Shown piece by piece: positions 24,911 through 34,310 of a DNA stretch of 64,000 nucleotides. This DNA comes from Bog-366 sp963722555 (GTDB lineage Bacteria; Acidobacteriota; Terriglobia; UBA7540): positions 558,001 through 622,000 of the forward strand of contig CAVRNQ010000005.1 of NCBI GenBank assembly GCA_963722555.1, read 5' to 3'. The notes below the pieces were generated by a model. It did no database searches and was not told the DNA's origin. It saw nothing but the letters and a program-made list of their open reading frames with translations. The translations under genes were made by a program, and so were the position numbers. Within the stretch, counting starts at the first letter, position 1. Each line of letters begins with the position of its first letter.

Positions 24911-27900
24911 TCAGAAGTTCAGGTGCATGCCCATTTGGACAACACGAGGACCATTCATACAGTTAAAAATCATGCCAAAGGAGCCGTCGTTGTAACTAGG
25001 ATCCGGATCTCCCCGCCCCGTGCGGTTGAAGACATTTGCGAAGTCGGCACGGAGTTGGAGGGTGAACCGTTCCCTGATTCGGGTGTTCTTAATGAGGCCG
25101 AAGTCCTCAATTTGGTGAGCCGGTCCCCGGACATTCGGCAGGTAGGGCCCTGCCGTTCCGGGCCGCAGCGCCCAGGCGTTGTTAGGAGAGGAGGGTGGGT
25201 CGGCAAACGCCGCGTTATTCAGGTAGGGTGTTCCATTAACAGTGTCCAATCCATGTAGGGGGACGGTCGGGGAAACTCCGGAGACGGTGTCCGCTCGAAC
25301 CGTGGGAGTGATGGCGGAGCTGACATCTGACGAGCCGATTTGCAGTGGGCTCCCGGAGCCATACCGTTGGATCGCCGTAAGCTGCCACCCGGAGACGAGC
25401 CGGTCGACGATTCCGGTCGAATTCAACCACCTCTGGCCGCGACCTAAAGGCAGCGAGTAGATCCAGGTCAGCTTCAGAACCTGCGGATAGTCGAAGGAGG
25501 CAATGGATTTCTCCAATTTGCGGTTATAGAAATCCTGGATGTAGGTCGGGTTGTACATCACGGAGTCGCTGTCCGAGATGGTCTTGGAGAGAGTGTAGGC
25601 GGCGATGAACGTCAAGCCGTGCACCGCGTTCTTGCGCGCCGTGAACTGGAGAGAGTGATAGCTGGATTTGCCCATGGCGGATTGGTCGTTGATCAGGCCG
25701 CTGTACTGCGGGAAGGGCGCCAGACCCGCGGCCACACTATCCGAGTAGTTATCGTCCTCGAAGGTGGGATAGGGCAACTGCGTGATGCCGTAAGGCTGAA
25801 GGAGGCCGGCGCTCACATCATCCCCGAAGCTATCGCCAAGCAGGTTGCCCATGGCCATATACTTCCCGTTCGCCTGATTGAAACCGTTGCCGAAGTTCTT
25901 GTTGAACAGGCGCGTCCCCTTCGACCCCACGTAGTCCGCCTCCAGGAGGACCTCATGCGGGAGTTGATACTGGAACCCGCCACTCCAGTTCTGGACATAA
26001 GGCATGGCCAAGGAGTTCGCGGGAAGGTAGTCGGGACCGTAGCCGTTCATGCCCGTGGGATCCATATTCGGCAACGTGCCCGTGAATTCCGGCAAGCCCA
26101 GCGGGCCCGGCGCCGGACCGCCTGCCCAGTCAGACAGGTAGAGTACCGGATTCGCGGCATTCACTTTGCCACCTTGACGGAAACGAGCAACACTCGAGTT
26201 GAAACCCATAAAGTTCATGGGCCCCCAACCGTTCTGGATGGGAGGCTGATAGGTGATTCCGTAGCCGCCACGGAAGACCATGTTCTTGTTAATCTGGTAG
26301 GCCAAGCCGAATCGCGGCGCCAGATTCTTAAAGTTCCAGTCCTGGAAGGAGGAGCGGTGGATACAGGTCGAGCAACTGCCCAGCCAGACGATCGCGCCGG
26401 GAAGGGTCGCACCGCTGGGCAGCGTGTCCGTAGCGGTGGGGTCGAATCCGGACATCCGGTTCCAGGCTTCTGTCTTGGGCATCGGGATTTCCCAGCGCAC
26501 GCCGAGGCTGAGAGTGAGCTTCGAGGTGGCCCGCCAGTCGTCCTGGGCGAAGAAGGCGAATAGTCCGGCGCGATAACCCGGCTCCGTGTTGTAGATCGAC
26601 TTCGATCCGCTATGCGCGGCGCCGAGAAGGAAACTTGCGAAGGCATGCCCTGTCGAGCCGTAAAACCCGGGAAGCCCGGTTTCGATGTTGTTGAAGGCGA
26701 AAGTGCCCGACAAGTTGCCGCGTTCAAAGTCGTTGGAACGATAGCGGAGGAACTGCCCCCCGAACTTCAGGCTGTGCTTGCCGCGCGTGGTGGTGAACGT
26801 GTCCTGGTAATCGTAGCTTTCCACGGGATCCCGGTTGGCGCACCCTACCCCGACCCCCGGCAGGAACTTAACCGCGTCCGTGTCGGTGAAGGTCATGGGC
26901 GGAAAGCAAGTACTGGGAATTCCCGGGATCGCCATCGCCGCAGTATAGTTGCCATCGGGAGTATTGTTGTTGCTGTTGCCAAATCGGTTGTAACCTAGTG
27001 ATAAGACGTTCACCGAGTGGTCGTTAATCGTCCAGCTATGCATGATGCGTAATTGCGGACCGCCCACACTCTGTATCTTGGTGGAGGTGAGGGGCTGACT
27101 GGGCCAGGGCGCCCAAGTGGACAACTGATTGTTGCGCATCCAGCGGTGCCGGACCGCCTCAGTGAAGGAGCCGGTCAGCTTCTGCTTGTTGTTGATGACT
27201 TCATCGATCTTGACCGTATAGGCGTCGCGCCGGAGAACCGGGCAGCAAGTGCCGCCGTAATGAGGTATGTTCAAAAACAGGTTATCGGACGGCGCGTTGG
27301 GGAAGTAGCCCAACAGGGTAGCGGTCGCTGTACTCAATTCTCCCGCCGGGATTTGGTTGTTGGGGTACGGATCGCGGATGACCGCATCCGCCCCGCTGTT
27401 ATTGGTCAGCCCCGTCACCTCATCTACTGCGCCGGCCGGGACGAGCCGGGTGGTGGTGGGGTCGTAAATAGCCCACTTGGCAACATCCCGCCCCAAGGCA
27501 TCCTGACCGACCACGGTCGGTCCCTCGTTGGCGCCCAGTACCCCGCCGCTGCTGGCAGTGAGAAAGTCACTAAAATTCCCTTTGAGCATGCCCGTGCTCG
27601 GCACCGTGGTCTGGCCGGTAAAGGCGAATGTAGACTTGCGGTCACCCTCGTAGTTGAAAAAGAAGAAGGTCTTGTTTTTGCGGATGGGACCGCCGATGGA
27701 GCCGCCGAAATTGTTTTCCCTCTGGCTGCTCTTCTCGCTGCCGGGAGACGCGTTGTTCATAAACCCGTTGGCATTGAACATGGGGTTCATGTTGAACTCG
27801 AATACCGAGCCGTGGAATTGATTGGTGCCCGATTTGATGGCGAAGTTGGCGATGCCGCCACCCGAATCTCCATACTCAGCCGAGTAGTTGGACATCTGGA

Positions 27901-28552
27901 CCTTGAACTCGCCGATGGCTTCCGTTCCGGGGCTAAACTCGCCCAGGCCGGAATTGTTGTCGTAACGGCCAAGCGTAACGCCGTCGATGAGGATCTGGTG
28001 GCTGGAATCCTGGCCGCCGTTGATTGAAACACCGTTGGCCCAGTCAGGGGTGGCTCCCGGCAAGCTCTCCCAGATAAAGGTGTCGAGCTGCCTCCCGCCA
28101 TCACTAATGATGACGGGAAGGGTATCAAACTCCTGCGCGGTGATGGAAGTCGACACTTCTGCCGTGGAGGGTGTCAGGAGCGGCGCTTCCGTGGTCACCG
28201 TGATCGATTGGGTGGCGCTGCCCACCTGAAGCGTTAGATCGATGGTTACTACCTGGGCCACCGAGACTACCACGTTCTTCGCCAAGGAGGCTTTGAAGCC
28301 TTCTTTGCGCGCTTCGACCTGGTACCTTCCCGGCGGAACGGGGACGCGGTAGTAACCCGCACTGGAACCCTTTACCGTCCAGTTGATTCCCGAGTCCATG
28401 TTGGTGATGGTGACTTCCGTTTCCGGAATGATCGCTCCGGAGGGATCAAAAATCGATCCTGTCAGGGCGCCCAACTGGCCTTGGGCAAATGTCCACTGGG
28501 GCAGGAGTAAGAACCCCAAGCAGAGTGCAATAATCCGCACGGACCTTCGCAT
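24911..28552 (-). CDS. Oar-like TonB-dependent receptor (giant, carboxypeptidase-regulatory N-terminus)
   Basis: A 1213-residue outer-membrane receptor. Signal peptide (1-23), a carboxypeptidase-regulatory-like beta domain (about 27-110; GALTGSIFDPSGAIIPETEV), a plug region (roughly 120-235; ISDGGRQLDTFIW, GGGIANFAIKSGTNQFHGSV) and a C-terminal barrel ending in an aromatic residue (MHLNF). The long extracellular loops and Oar-type plug are typical of Acidobacteriota receptors thought to bind oligosaccharides or peptides; the ligand is unknown. A GAGGAGG site lies just before the ATG. It ends in a clear terminator. It is divergent from a membrane regulator-like gene, with a palindrome on its -35 box. 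Confidence 0.9.
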   Translation of the reverse strand: MRRSVRIIALCLGFLLLPQWTFAQGQLGALTGSIFDPSGAIIPETEVTITNMDSGINWTVKGSSAGYYRVPVPPGRYQVEARKEGFKASLAKNVVVSVAQVVTIDLTLQVGSATQSITVTTEAPLLTPSTAEVSTSITAQEFDTLPVIISDGGRQLDTFIWESLPGATPDWANGVSINGGQDSSHQILIDGVTLGRYDNNSGLGEFSPGTEAIGEFKVQMSNYSAEYGDSGGGIANFAIKSGTNQFHGSVFEFNMNPMFNANGFMNNASPGSEKSSQRENNFGGSIGGPIRKNKTFFFFNYEGDRKSTFAFTGQTTVPSTGMLKGNFSDFLTASSGGVLGANEGPTVVGQDALGRDVAKWAIYDPTTTRLVPAGAVDEVTGLTNNSGADAVIRDPYPNNQIPAGELSTATATLLGYFPNAPSDNLFLNIPHYGGTCCPVLRRDAYTVKIDEVINNKQKLTGSFTEAVRHRWMRNNQLSTWAPWPSQPLTSTKIQSVGGPQLRIMHSWTINDHSVNVLSLGYNRFGNSNNNTPDGNYTAAMAIPGIPSTCFPPMTFTDTDAVKFLPGVGVGCANRDPVESYDYQDTFTTTRGKHSLKFGGQFLRYRSNDFERGNLSGTFAFNNIETGLPGFYGSTGHAFASFLLGAAHSGSKSIYNTEPGYRAGLFAFFAQDDWRATSKLTLSLGVRWEIPMPKTEAWNRMSGFDPTATDTLPSGATLPGAIVWLGSCSTCIHRSSFQDWNFKNLAPRFGLAYQINKNMVFRGGYGITYQPPIQNGWGPMNFMGFNSSVARFRQGGKVNAANPVLYLSDWAGGPAPGPLGLPEFTGTLPNMDPTGMNGYGPDYLPANSLAMPYVQNWSGGFQYQLPHEVLLEADYVGSKGTRLFNKNFGNGFNQANGKYMAMGNLLGDSFGDDVSAGLLQPYGITQLPYPTFEDDNYSDSVAAGLAPFPQYSGLINDQSAMGKSSYHSLQFTARKNAVHGLTFIAAYTLSKTISDSDSVMYNPTYIQDFYNRKLEKSIASFDYPQVLKLTWIYSLPLGRGQRWLNSTGIVDRLVSGWQLTAIQRYGSGSPLQIGSSDVSSAITPTVRADTVSGVSPTVPLHGLDTVNGTPYLNNAAFADPPSSPNNAWALRPGTAGPYLPNVRGPAHQIEDFGLIKNTRIRERFTLQLRADFANVFNRTGRGDPDPSYNDGSFGMIFNCMNGPRVVQMGMHLNF

Positions 28553-28614
28553 AGGAAAACCTCCTCTTCATTCAGTTCTGCAATTTTCCAAACCCGACGC
28601 TTAGAGAGGGCAGC

Positions 28615-28635
28615 GCGCACCCTATCCGGGTGCGC
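28615..28635 (-). promoter_or_regulatory. Hairpin in the receptor leader
   Basis: GCGCACCC (28615-28622) and GGGTGCGC (28628-28635) form a perfect 8-bp stem with a 5-nt loop, about 60-80 nt before the receptor start codon. It could affect mRNA stability or translation; no terminator T-tract follows. Confidence 0.45.
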
Positions 28636-28734
28636 AAAAGAGGGAGCCGCTTGTGCCTAATACTCAGATTCCGGTCGCGTGGCTTGGCTCTCCTTAGGTA
28701 GAACCGCAGCACCTTTGGGTCTTTTCAGTCAGCC

Positions 28735-28763
28735 TGTTTATCTCGAATATTGACACGTGTCAA
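28735..28763 (-). promoter_or_regulatory. Receptor promoter with overlapping 14-bp palindrome
   Basis: On the minus strand TTGACA (28763-28758), 17 bp, TAAACA (28740-28735). The -35 box is one half of the perfect palindrome TTGACACGTGTCAA (28750-28763), a good operator candidate: a protein bound there would mask the box. The predicted leader is about 175 nt. Confidence 0.55.
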
Positions 28764-29244
28764 GCACGTTCTCGACATATGCTAAGCACACGAGCCAGAA
28801 TCCGACAAGACCTGGCGCTTCGGCGAACACACCATCAAAAGTGAACCCCAGGCGCGTTCTCACTTCCCAAGCAGTGCGCACTCTGCCCACTGATTAGGCT
28901 GGCCGAGGCGTACGATGCGCCCGCGTCCAACACTAATAGGCGCGATGCGGCTGGATGGCAAGGCTATTACAGTTACTTGCCAGGTTATAAGCTAGCCGAG
29001 CGTTGTCGTGTTAAGGGCAAACTGTTGCTAGAACAAGGCTTGTTAGCAGCAGTCGGGAGGCTACTGATGATGCAATTCTTCCTGCGGAAGTCCCATCTTG
29101 CCGGGGCAGCGCGTACGATTTTCCCACGGCCTTGGAAACAAGGGACTTGCCTGCGGCCCACAATCCGCTTTGGTCCACTGACTCGAGCGCCAGAACCCCG
29201 CGCTAACAGTGCAGTTAACGGTTATCTGCAACACTGGGTGGACA

Positions 29245-29273
29245 TTGACCGGGGGGGCAGGCACGTATATAAT
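29245..29273 (+). promoter_or_regulatory. Sigma-70 promoter of the membrane regulator
   Basis: TTGACC (29245-29250), 17 bp, perfect TATAAT (29268-29273). The start site is near 29280, so the gene must begin downstream, which supports ATG 29337. Confidence 0.7.
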
Positions 29274-29336
29274 CCGCACGGCTTTACATCACCGCGCAGA
29301 ATCCGTGGGGCCACCCGCTGCGCGGGAGCAGGTCCA

Positions 29337-30659
29337 ATGGGAACACGCACCTTCCCCGAATCCGATCCTGTCAGCCCCTATGAAAAGCATGCTGAACTGA
29401 AGAGAATTCTGGAGAGCAAATACTTTGCCAAGGCTCCCAAGCGAAGGCGCTTTCTGGAATTTACAAGTGGGCAGGCTTTCCTGGGAGAGGGCGATAAACT
29501 AAATGAATACCTGATAGGCGTCGAAGTCTATGAAAGGGGAACGGATTTCGACCCCCAGCAGGATCCGATCGTGCGTGTACAAGCGCACGAAATCCGCCGT
29601 GCTCTCAAGAGTTACTACCAAGAAGAGGGCAACAGCAGTTTGTTGAGGGTGGAACTCCCTCCCGGCCACTACGCCCCCGTTTACAGCAGAGTCAAGCTTG
29701 ACTCCGGAACTCCTGTAACCCCAACCGCTCAGCAGGAGCCTCAAGCAACACGCGCCAAGCGAAGGACCTTGCGCTGGCAACAAGCCTTGATGCTGTGCCT
29801 GGGTTTGGCATGTGCCGCCCTGGGCTTCTTATTCGTGCGGGAGCGCTCCTTGGCGCCCCGCCCAGGGGTTCCCGCGGCCGCTCTGCCCGTAGATGGAGAA
29901 TGGTTCTGGAAACCGTTTCTTGCTCTCGAGGGCCAGCCTCTTATCATTGTACCCACCTCCCCCCTTCTCCGCCTCGGCACGGATGGAGATACTGAGCAAA
30001 CTCTGCGGGGTGGTTACACGATCCCCAAGAACAAGATGCCCGAGTTTCACGATACGATCCATTTCCGTGAGCTGAAGAATTTCACCTTCGTTCCCACGAC
30101 CACTGACTACACGGGCATCGGGGAGGCGCTCGGCCTCCTCAATCTCGGCAGGCTCTTTGGGAGCCAAGGCAAGACGATCCGGGTGAAACCCGGCAGACTG
30201 ACGAACTACACGGAAATCCAGGCTGGCAACACCATCATGCTGGGAGGGGGGAACCAATGGACGAACCGGGTATTCTTCAATCCTCAAGGATTCTCGGTAA
30301 GCGAAGGGGTGATCAAGAATGACAACCCGGGGCCGGGGGAGTTATCCCTGTATTTACCCAAGTTTGACCCCGTCACTAACAATCTGATACGAGACTATGC
30401 CTTGGTCCTGATGGCCCCCAACCAAAACAAGCAGGAGCGCCTGCTTTTCCTCTATGGGCTGTACACACAAGGGACCGAGGCCGCCACCGAGTACGTGACC
30501 AATGTCGAACGGTTGGGGGAACTCCGTAAGGCACTTCTCGCGATTTCACTCGACAAGAAGAGCACCCCTCCGTTCTTTGTGGCGCTCCTTTCGGTCCCAG
30601 TGGAGAACTACGTTCCCGGTGAGGCCTCCCTGGTGGCCGTGAGGATCATTCCGGAGTGA
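29337..30659 (+). CDS. Membrane protein with N-terminal regulator-like domain and extracytoplasmic C-terminus
   Basis: A 440-residue single-pass protein. The cytoplasmic N-terminus (about 1-110) has the pattern LKRILESKYFAKAPKRRRFL and DFDPQQDPIVRVQAHEIRRA, which I know from winged-helix-like N-terminal domains of Acidobacteriota membrane regulators (often fused to TPR or cyclase domains). A transmembrane helix follows (about 145-162; MLCLGLACAALGFLFV), then a periplasmic domain of about 275 residues with no known match. The layout (DNA-binding-like inside, sensor-like outside) fits a one-component membrane regulator of the divergent receptor; this is inference. Start ATG 29337, with GGGAG upstream. 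Confidence 0.65.
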   Translation: MGTRTFPESDPVSPYEKHAELKRILESKYFAKAPKRRRFLEFTSGQAFLGEGDKLNEYLIGVEVYERGTDFDPQQDPIVRVQAHEIRRALKSYYQEEGNSSLLRVELPPGHYAPVYSRVKLDSGTPVTPTAQQEPQATRAKRRTLRWQQALMLCLGLACAALGFLFVRERSLAPRPGVPAAALPVDGEWFWKPFLALEGQPLIIVPTSPLLRLGTDGDTEQTLRGGYTIPKNKMPEFHDTIHFRELKNFTFVPTTTDYTGIGEALGLLNLGRLFGSQGKTIRVKPGRLTNYTEIQAGNTIMLGGGNQWTNRVFFNPQGFSVSEGVIKNDNPGPGELSLYLPKFDPVTNNLIRDYALVLMAPNQNKQERLLFLYGLYTQGTEAATEYVTNVERLGELRKALLAISLDKKSTPPFFVALLSVPVENYVPGEASLVAVRIIPE

Positions 30660-30706
30660 TGGAATCAGGGGAGAGAACCTCCCCGCACTCACCTACCCCA
30701 ATCCAC

Positions 30707-30961
30707 CAGGCTGCTGAAAAAGGGCATCTGTCTTGCTGAACGCAGCGATGTCATGCTGAGCGCAGCGAAGCATCTCGCCTTGGTTCGGCCCTTTCACGCA
30801 AAAACCCCGAGCCAGAACCTTCGCGGAGTTTACCCTGAGCCAGCAGAGCAAGATCCTTAGCGCAGTTTATCCTGAGCGGGCAGGGCGAGATTCTTCGCTT
30901 CGCTCAGAATGACAGCGAAGGACTCAGGATGACATCGGCGCGAGGCTTCTTCAGCAGCCTG
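30707..30961. repeat. Palindromic element, family R1 copy 4
   Basis: The ends CAGGCTGCTGAAAAAGGG and TTCTTCAGCAGCCTG face each other, with repeated GAGCGCAGCGAAG and CAGGATGACA segments inside. This copy has CTGCTGAA instead of CTGCGGAA, so it is a subfamily. It lies between the convergent ends of the regulator gene and the minus-strand glycosidase-like gene. Confidence 0.8.
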
Positions 30962-30987
30962 CTAAGCTGGCCGCCCACCTCCGCTTC

Positions 30988-32643
30988 TCAGCGCTTTGAA
31001 ACCAGGTCCCCAAACGCCGGCAACAACTCGAATTTGTTCTCCCAGGTCGTGTACATGATGCCGAGGGCGCCGGGAGTGCGGTCGAGTGATTCAAGCCAGC
31101 CCTTCGGGTTATCGAGGTTGTCGGCATCGTAGTAAGCGCCGGCCAGGGTTTGGAAACCCAGCTTCGAAAAAAAGCCGAGGCTCAGATCGCGCTTTTCGTA
31201 ATACCAGCAGGCCATCACGAGGTCTTTGGGGATGTACTTCCAGGTGCCGTCAAAGCTCCCGTTGACCAAGTAGTATTTCTCGAGGGCGTTGTGATTGGGA
31301 TCAAACATGTCAGACCAGACGTAGACCTCCGCCTGGGGGTTAGCCACGCGAATCATGTCGTACTGGCGCTTCAGGCATTCGCCAAGAATCTGGGCCATGG
31401 AGAGGTGGCGGCGCTGGCAGGTTTCGCAGAAGCCGCCCACGCGCACTTCGTCCATGCTGAGGAAGTACTTCCTGGGCGCGAGATACTTCTCAATCAGTGG
31501 AATCTGGCGCTGCCACACTTCGTACACGGCGGGTTCCGACATGTCGAGGGCAGTCTGATCGCGATAGATCGTGGTCCCGTGGAAATAATCCACCCGCAAC
31601 CGGTCGCCCGTGTGGATATGGCTGCCGGCCAGAAGCTGAATCGCCGGCCCTTCGTGATCCCAAAAGAAGTCGAGTTGTGGGTCCCGAATGGCCGCGAAGT
31701 CCCGGCCTTCCACGTAAACCTCGCCGGTCTTCTCGTTGCGCACCTTCACCGGCGTCCCGGGACGGCGTAGAACGTTGGTCAGGCCCACTTCTTCTATGGC
31801 GACGTCATCGATCCAGACCTTGCCCCGCTTCCCGTCCGAAACACCCGCCCGGAACGTCACGTGGTCCGCGTACCAACTGCTGAAGCCCCACCTCACCTCA
31901 TGCCAGTCGCTGGTCTCGGGAAGGGCCGGTTCCATGTAGGAGAGGTCGCGGCCGTCGGGCGCTACGGCCAGCAGATGGATCGCCATGCGCGGTCCGGCGT
32001 TCTCGGTCTTCACCCAGGCCCGCAGACGATAGCAGCGATAAGGGTGCACGCGCAGCGGCTGCGAGATGTAAACCCCTCCTTCCGGCCCGCTGAAATCCTC
32101 GAAACGCACGGAGGCCTTGCCGGAGTGCGCGACGCTGGTGTCGAGCGTGGCCCGCGCCCCCTGCGCCGTGAAGCCCGCCGGCAGGTCTCCCTGTTGCTGC
32201 TCGAAGCCGGCATTGGCGATCTCGACGGGCGGGTCCGGAGCGAAGTGCGCCTCATGCTCTCCCGCCAGGAAGAGCGCCCCGCGCACGGGCTGCCCCGCCG
32301 CCAGGTTCTTGTCATGCGCCATCACGCCTCCGCCGTAGCCGACGCCGAAACCTGAGGGAATGATTTCCACGTGCAATTGGTCGCAGGTCTGTTTCAGCCG
32401 TACGAGCCGTTGGAGGCTCTCCGGAGATTTCAGGTCCATCCCGTCAAAGCCCGCCGACAGCAGCATGCCGTTCACGCCATGCTCGCTGGCGGTGCGCGCA
32501 ATGCTTTCCACGCGCGAGAGTTCCTGGTCGGTTCCGAAATCCGTGCCGACGTAGACCCAACGATCGCGATACAACCGCGGTGCGCCCAGCTCGACCGCCG
32601 CGAAGGCAGCGAGGCAACCCAAGATGATGATTATCTTTTTCAT
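30988..32643 (-). CDS. Secreted glycoside-hydrolase-like protein with inserted beta-sandwich
   Basis: A 551-residue exported protein. A signal peptide (KKIIIILGCLAAFAAVEL) is followed by a TIM-barrel-like first strand set (RWVYVGTDFGTDQEL...GVNGMLLSAGFDG), an inserted CBM-like beta sandwich (about 140-290; NAGFEQQQGDLPAGF, SGKASVRFED) and the rest of the barrel, with FLSMDEVRVGGFCETC. The Asp-Glu pair in SMDEVRVGG recalls catalytic acid pairs of GH20-like barrels; this is a loose comparison. Activity unknown. It ends the operon begun by the DUF4832 gene, 21 bp upstream. Confidence 0.7.
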   Translation of the reverse strand: MKKIIIILGCLAAFAAVELGAPRLYRDRWVYVGTDFGTDQELSRVESIARTASEHGVNGMLLSAGFDGMDLKSPESLQRLVRLKQTCDQLHVEIIPSGFGVGYGGGVMAHDKNLAAGQPVRGALFLAGEHEAHFAPDPPVEIANAGFEQQQGDLPAGFTAQGARATLDTSVAHSGKASVRFEDFSGPEGGVYISQPLRVHPYRCYRLRAWVKTENAGPRMAIHLLAVAPDGRDLSYMEPALPETSDWHEVRWGFSSWYADHVTFRAGVSDGKRGKVWIDDVAIEEVGLTNVLRRPGTPVKVRNEKTGEVYVEGRDFAAIRDPQLDFFWDHEGPAIQLLAGSHIHTGDRLRVDYFHGTTIYRDQTALDMSEPAVYEVWQRQIPLIEKYLAPRKYFLSMDEVRVGGFCETCQRRHLSMAQILGECLKRQYDMIRVANPQAEVYVWSDMFDPNHNALEKYYLVNGSFDGTWKYIPKDLVMACWYYEKRDLSLGFFSKLGFQTLAGAYYDADNLDNPKGWLESLDRTPGALGIMYTTWENKFELLPAFGDLVSKR

Positions 32644-32664
32644 GGCAATTCTCCCTCCTCAATG

Positions 32665-34062
32665 TCACCGGACCTCGATCGGCGCAAGGTCGTACCAGCC
32701 GTCGGCTTGCAGACCCTCGATGGCGAGCTTGATGGCCGGCTGTCCGGTGCGCGGGTCCAGGAGCGCCACGCGCAGGCGGTAGCTTCCCGGCTTCAAACTT
32801 TCCGGAATAGAGATAGTGCCGTCGAATACCGCGTCGCCGGGCAGCCACTTGCGCACATCCACCGGCAACTTGATTTCCGCGCTGCTGCTGGCGGAACGCA
32901 GTTCCAGGGCCAGCTCGTACTGACGGTAAACCGGCGCCACTCCCGCGTTGAGCCACCACATGTGCAACGGTTGCATCGTGCCGGCCAGAACGACTTGCGG
33001 ATACTCCAGCCGCCGCAGGATGAAACGGTAGCCCATCTTCTTCTGAAATTCATCGAAGGCCTTCTTCCATTCCGGCGGGATCGCCGATGACTTGATGTTC
33101 ACCGACGACACGTGCCAGCGCAGCGCCTGGGCGATGATGTAATCCAGGTCGTAGCCCTTTTCCTTCCAGCCGCCCGGAACCCAGCAGGTCTCGAGCGACA
33201 CCGGGCTGCGCTGCCACACGTCCTGAATGCCGGCGCGAACAATCTGCTGCGGATAAAAGTCCAGCATGTGGCACCAGCGGCCGTTGGTGGCCCCGCGCAT
33301 ATCGCCCCAGCAGTCGAGCCGCCAACCCGCGCCCTGCTGGGCCCCATACGCCAGGGCTTTCTCTTGGTCGAAGTTCATCAGCAGCGGGGTGCGCCGGAAC
33401 GCCTCCAGCCAGATGTCAATCAGCTTCTTCTGCACCTCGAACTCCGGCATGTACGGGCTCCAGCCCTCGCCCCAGTACCCCACCGAGGAGATATCCACGC
33501 TGTCCAAATCCGGATGCCCGTCGTAGCGTTCCCCTGCCGCAGCCACCACCGCTCCCCAGTATTTCAAGTACAGTGGGTCCGCAAAGTCCGGCTGCCAGAT
33601 CTCCCCGTCCTTGTCCGTCGCCTGATTCGCCCGCCGCGCCCCCGACTTCTGATACCACTCCGGCAGCGGATGCTTCTGATCGTACGGCATCAACCGGATC
33701 GCCAGCGTCTGGTGATGCGCGTGCGCCTGCCGCAAGGCTTCGTCCAGGATCTCCCAGCGCACCTTGCCTTGCTCCGGCTCGAGTGTCTCCCAGAACCAGC
33801 GGCAATAGGAGATCGTGGACGCCGGGAAATCCACCGTGCCTGCCGCGGGGGCCAGCTTTACTGCCGGTCCTTCCTCCGACCATCCCAGCCCCGGGTTGAT
33901 CGCATCCCCATTGAAGCGCTGGAAGGTTTGAATCCCCATCCCCGGGTTCACCAGCACCGCGTCGATTTCCTTCGGCCGGACGATGCTGGTTTCCGCCTGC
34001 CCCAGAGTATTGACGACGCAGGTTAGAGAAAGAAAGGCCAACAGAATCAGTCGCGATGCCAT
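32665..34062 (-). CDS. Secreted DUF4832 beta-galactosidase-like protein
   Basis: A 465-residue exported protein with signal peptide (MASRLILLAFLSLTCVVNTLG) and a glycoside-hydrolase-A-clan-like barrel (NPGMGIQTFQRF, STISYCRWFWETLEPEQGKVRWEI) followed by a beta-sandwich C-terminus (about 370-465, DUF4832). The WETLEPEQGxxxW segment is typical of the first barrel strands of this group. Activity uncharacterised. A GGGAGGCG site lies before the ATG. The next gene downstream begins 21 bp after its stop, so the two form an operon. Confidence 0.75.
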   Translation of the reverse strand: MASRLILLAFLSLTCVVNTLGQAETSIVRPKEIDAVLVNPGMGIQTFQRFNGDAINPGLGWSEEGPAVKLAPAAGTVDFPASTISYCRWFWETLEPEQGKVRWEILDEALRQAHAHHQTLAIRLMPYDQKHPLPEWYQKSGARRANQATDKDGEIWQPDFADPLYLKYWGAVVAAAGERYDGHPDLDSVDISSVGYWGEGWSPYMPEFEVQKKLIDIWLEAFRRTPLLMNFDQEKALAYGAQQGAGWRLDCWGDMRGATNGRWCHMLDFYPQQIVRAGIQDVWQRSPVSLETCWVPGGWKEKGYDLDYIIAQALRWHVSSVNIKSSAIPPEWKKAFDEFQKKMGYRFILRRLEYPQVVLAGTMQPLHMWWLNAGVAPVYRQYELALELRSASSSAEIKLPVDVRKWLPGDAVFDGTISIPESLKPGSYRLRVALLDPRTGQPAIKLAIEGLQADGWYDLAPIEVR

Positions 34063-34310
34063 GGTGGTTTCTCGCCTCCCGGTAGGGCCGAAGAGGGTTC
34101 GGCCCAGGGCGAGCGCCGCTCGCCCCTTCGAATTGCGCCGCCACCCGCCATGTGGTGCGCTGGCAGGGCCTTTGTACCACTTTATGCAGAAGGGCGCAAA
34201 AAGTTTCTTAGGGTTGTGATGGCTTGCGGTAGAATCCGGACTCTGACGCGGCGTGAACGAAAACCCGTCCCAGGTTTCCGACGAATGAAAGAGCGTGCTG
34301 GAGGATTCCG

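Larger units (their letters stand above)
28553..29336. other. 784-bp divergent regulatory region
   Basis: No gene that I can support. The receptor promoter (28735-28763, minus), a hairpin in its leader (28615-28635) and the regulator's promoter (29245-29273, plus) lie here. An open frame from 28977 continues into the regulator gene, but it begins far upstream of that gene's promoter. Confidence 0.6.

Noticed and set aside
28977..29336. N-terminal extension of the membrane regulator from 28977
   Set aside because: It lies upstream of the TTGACC-17-TATAAT promoter and has no family-like sequence.
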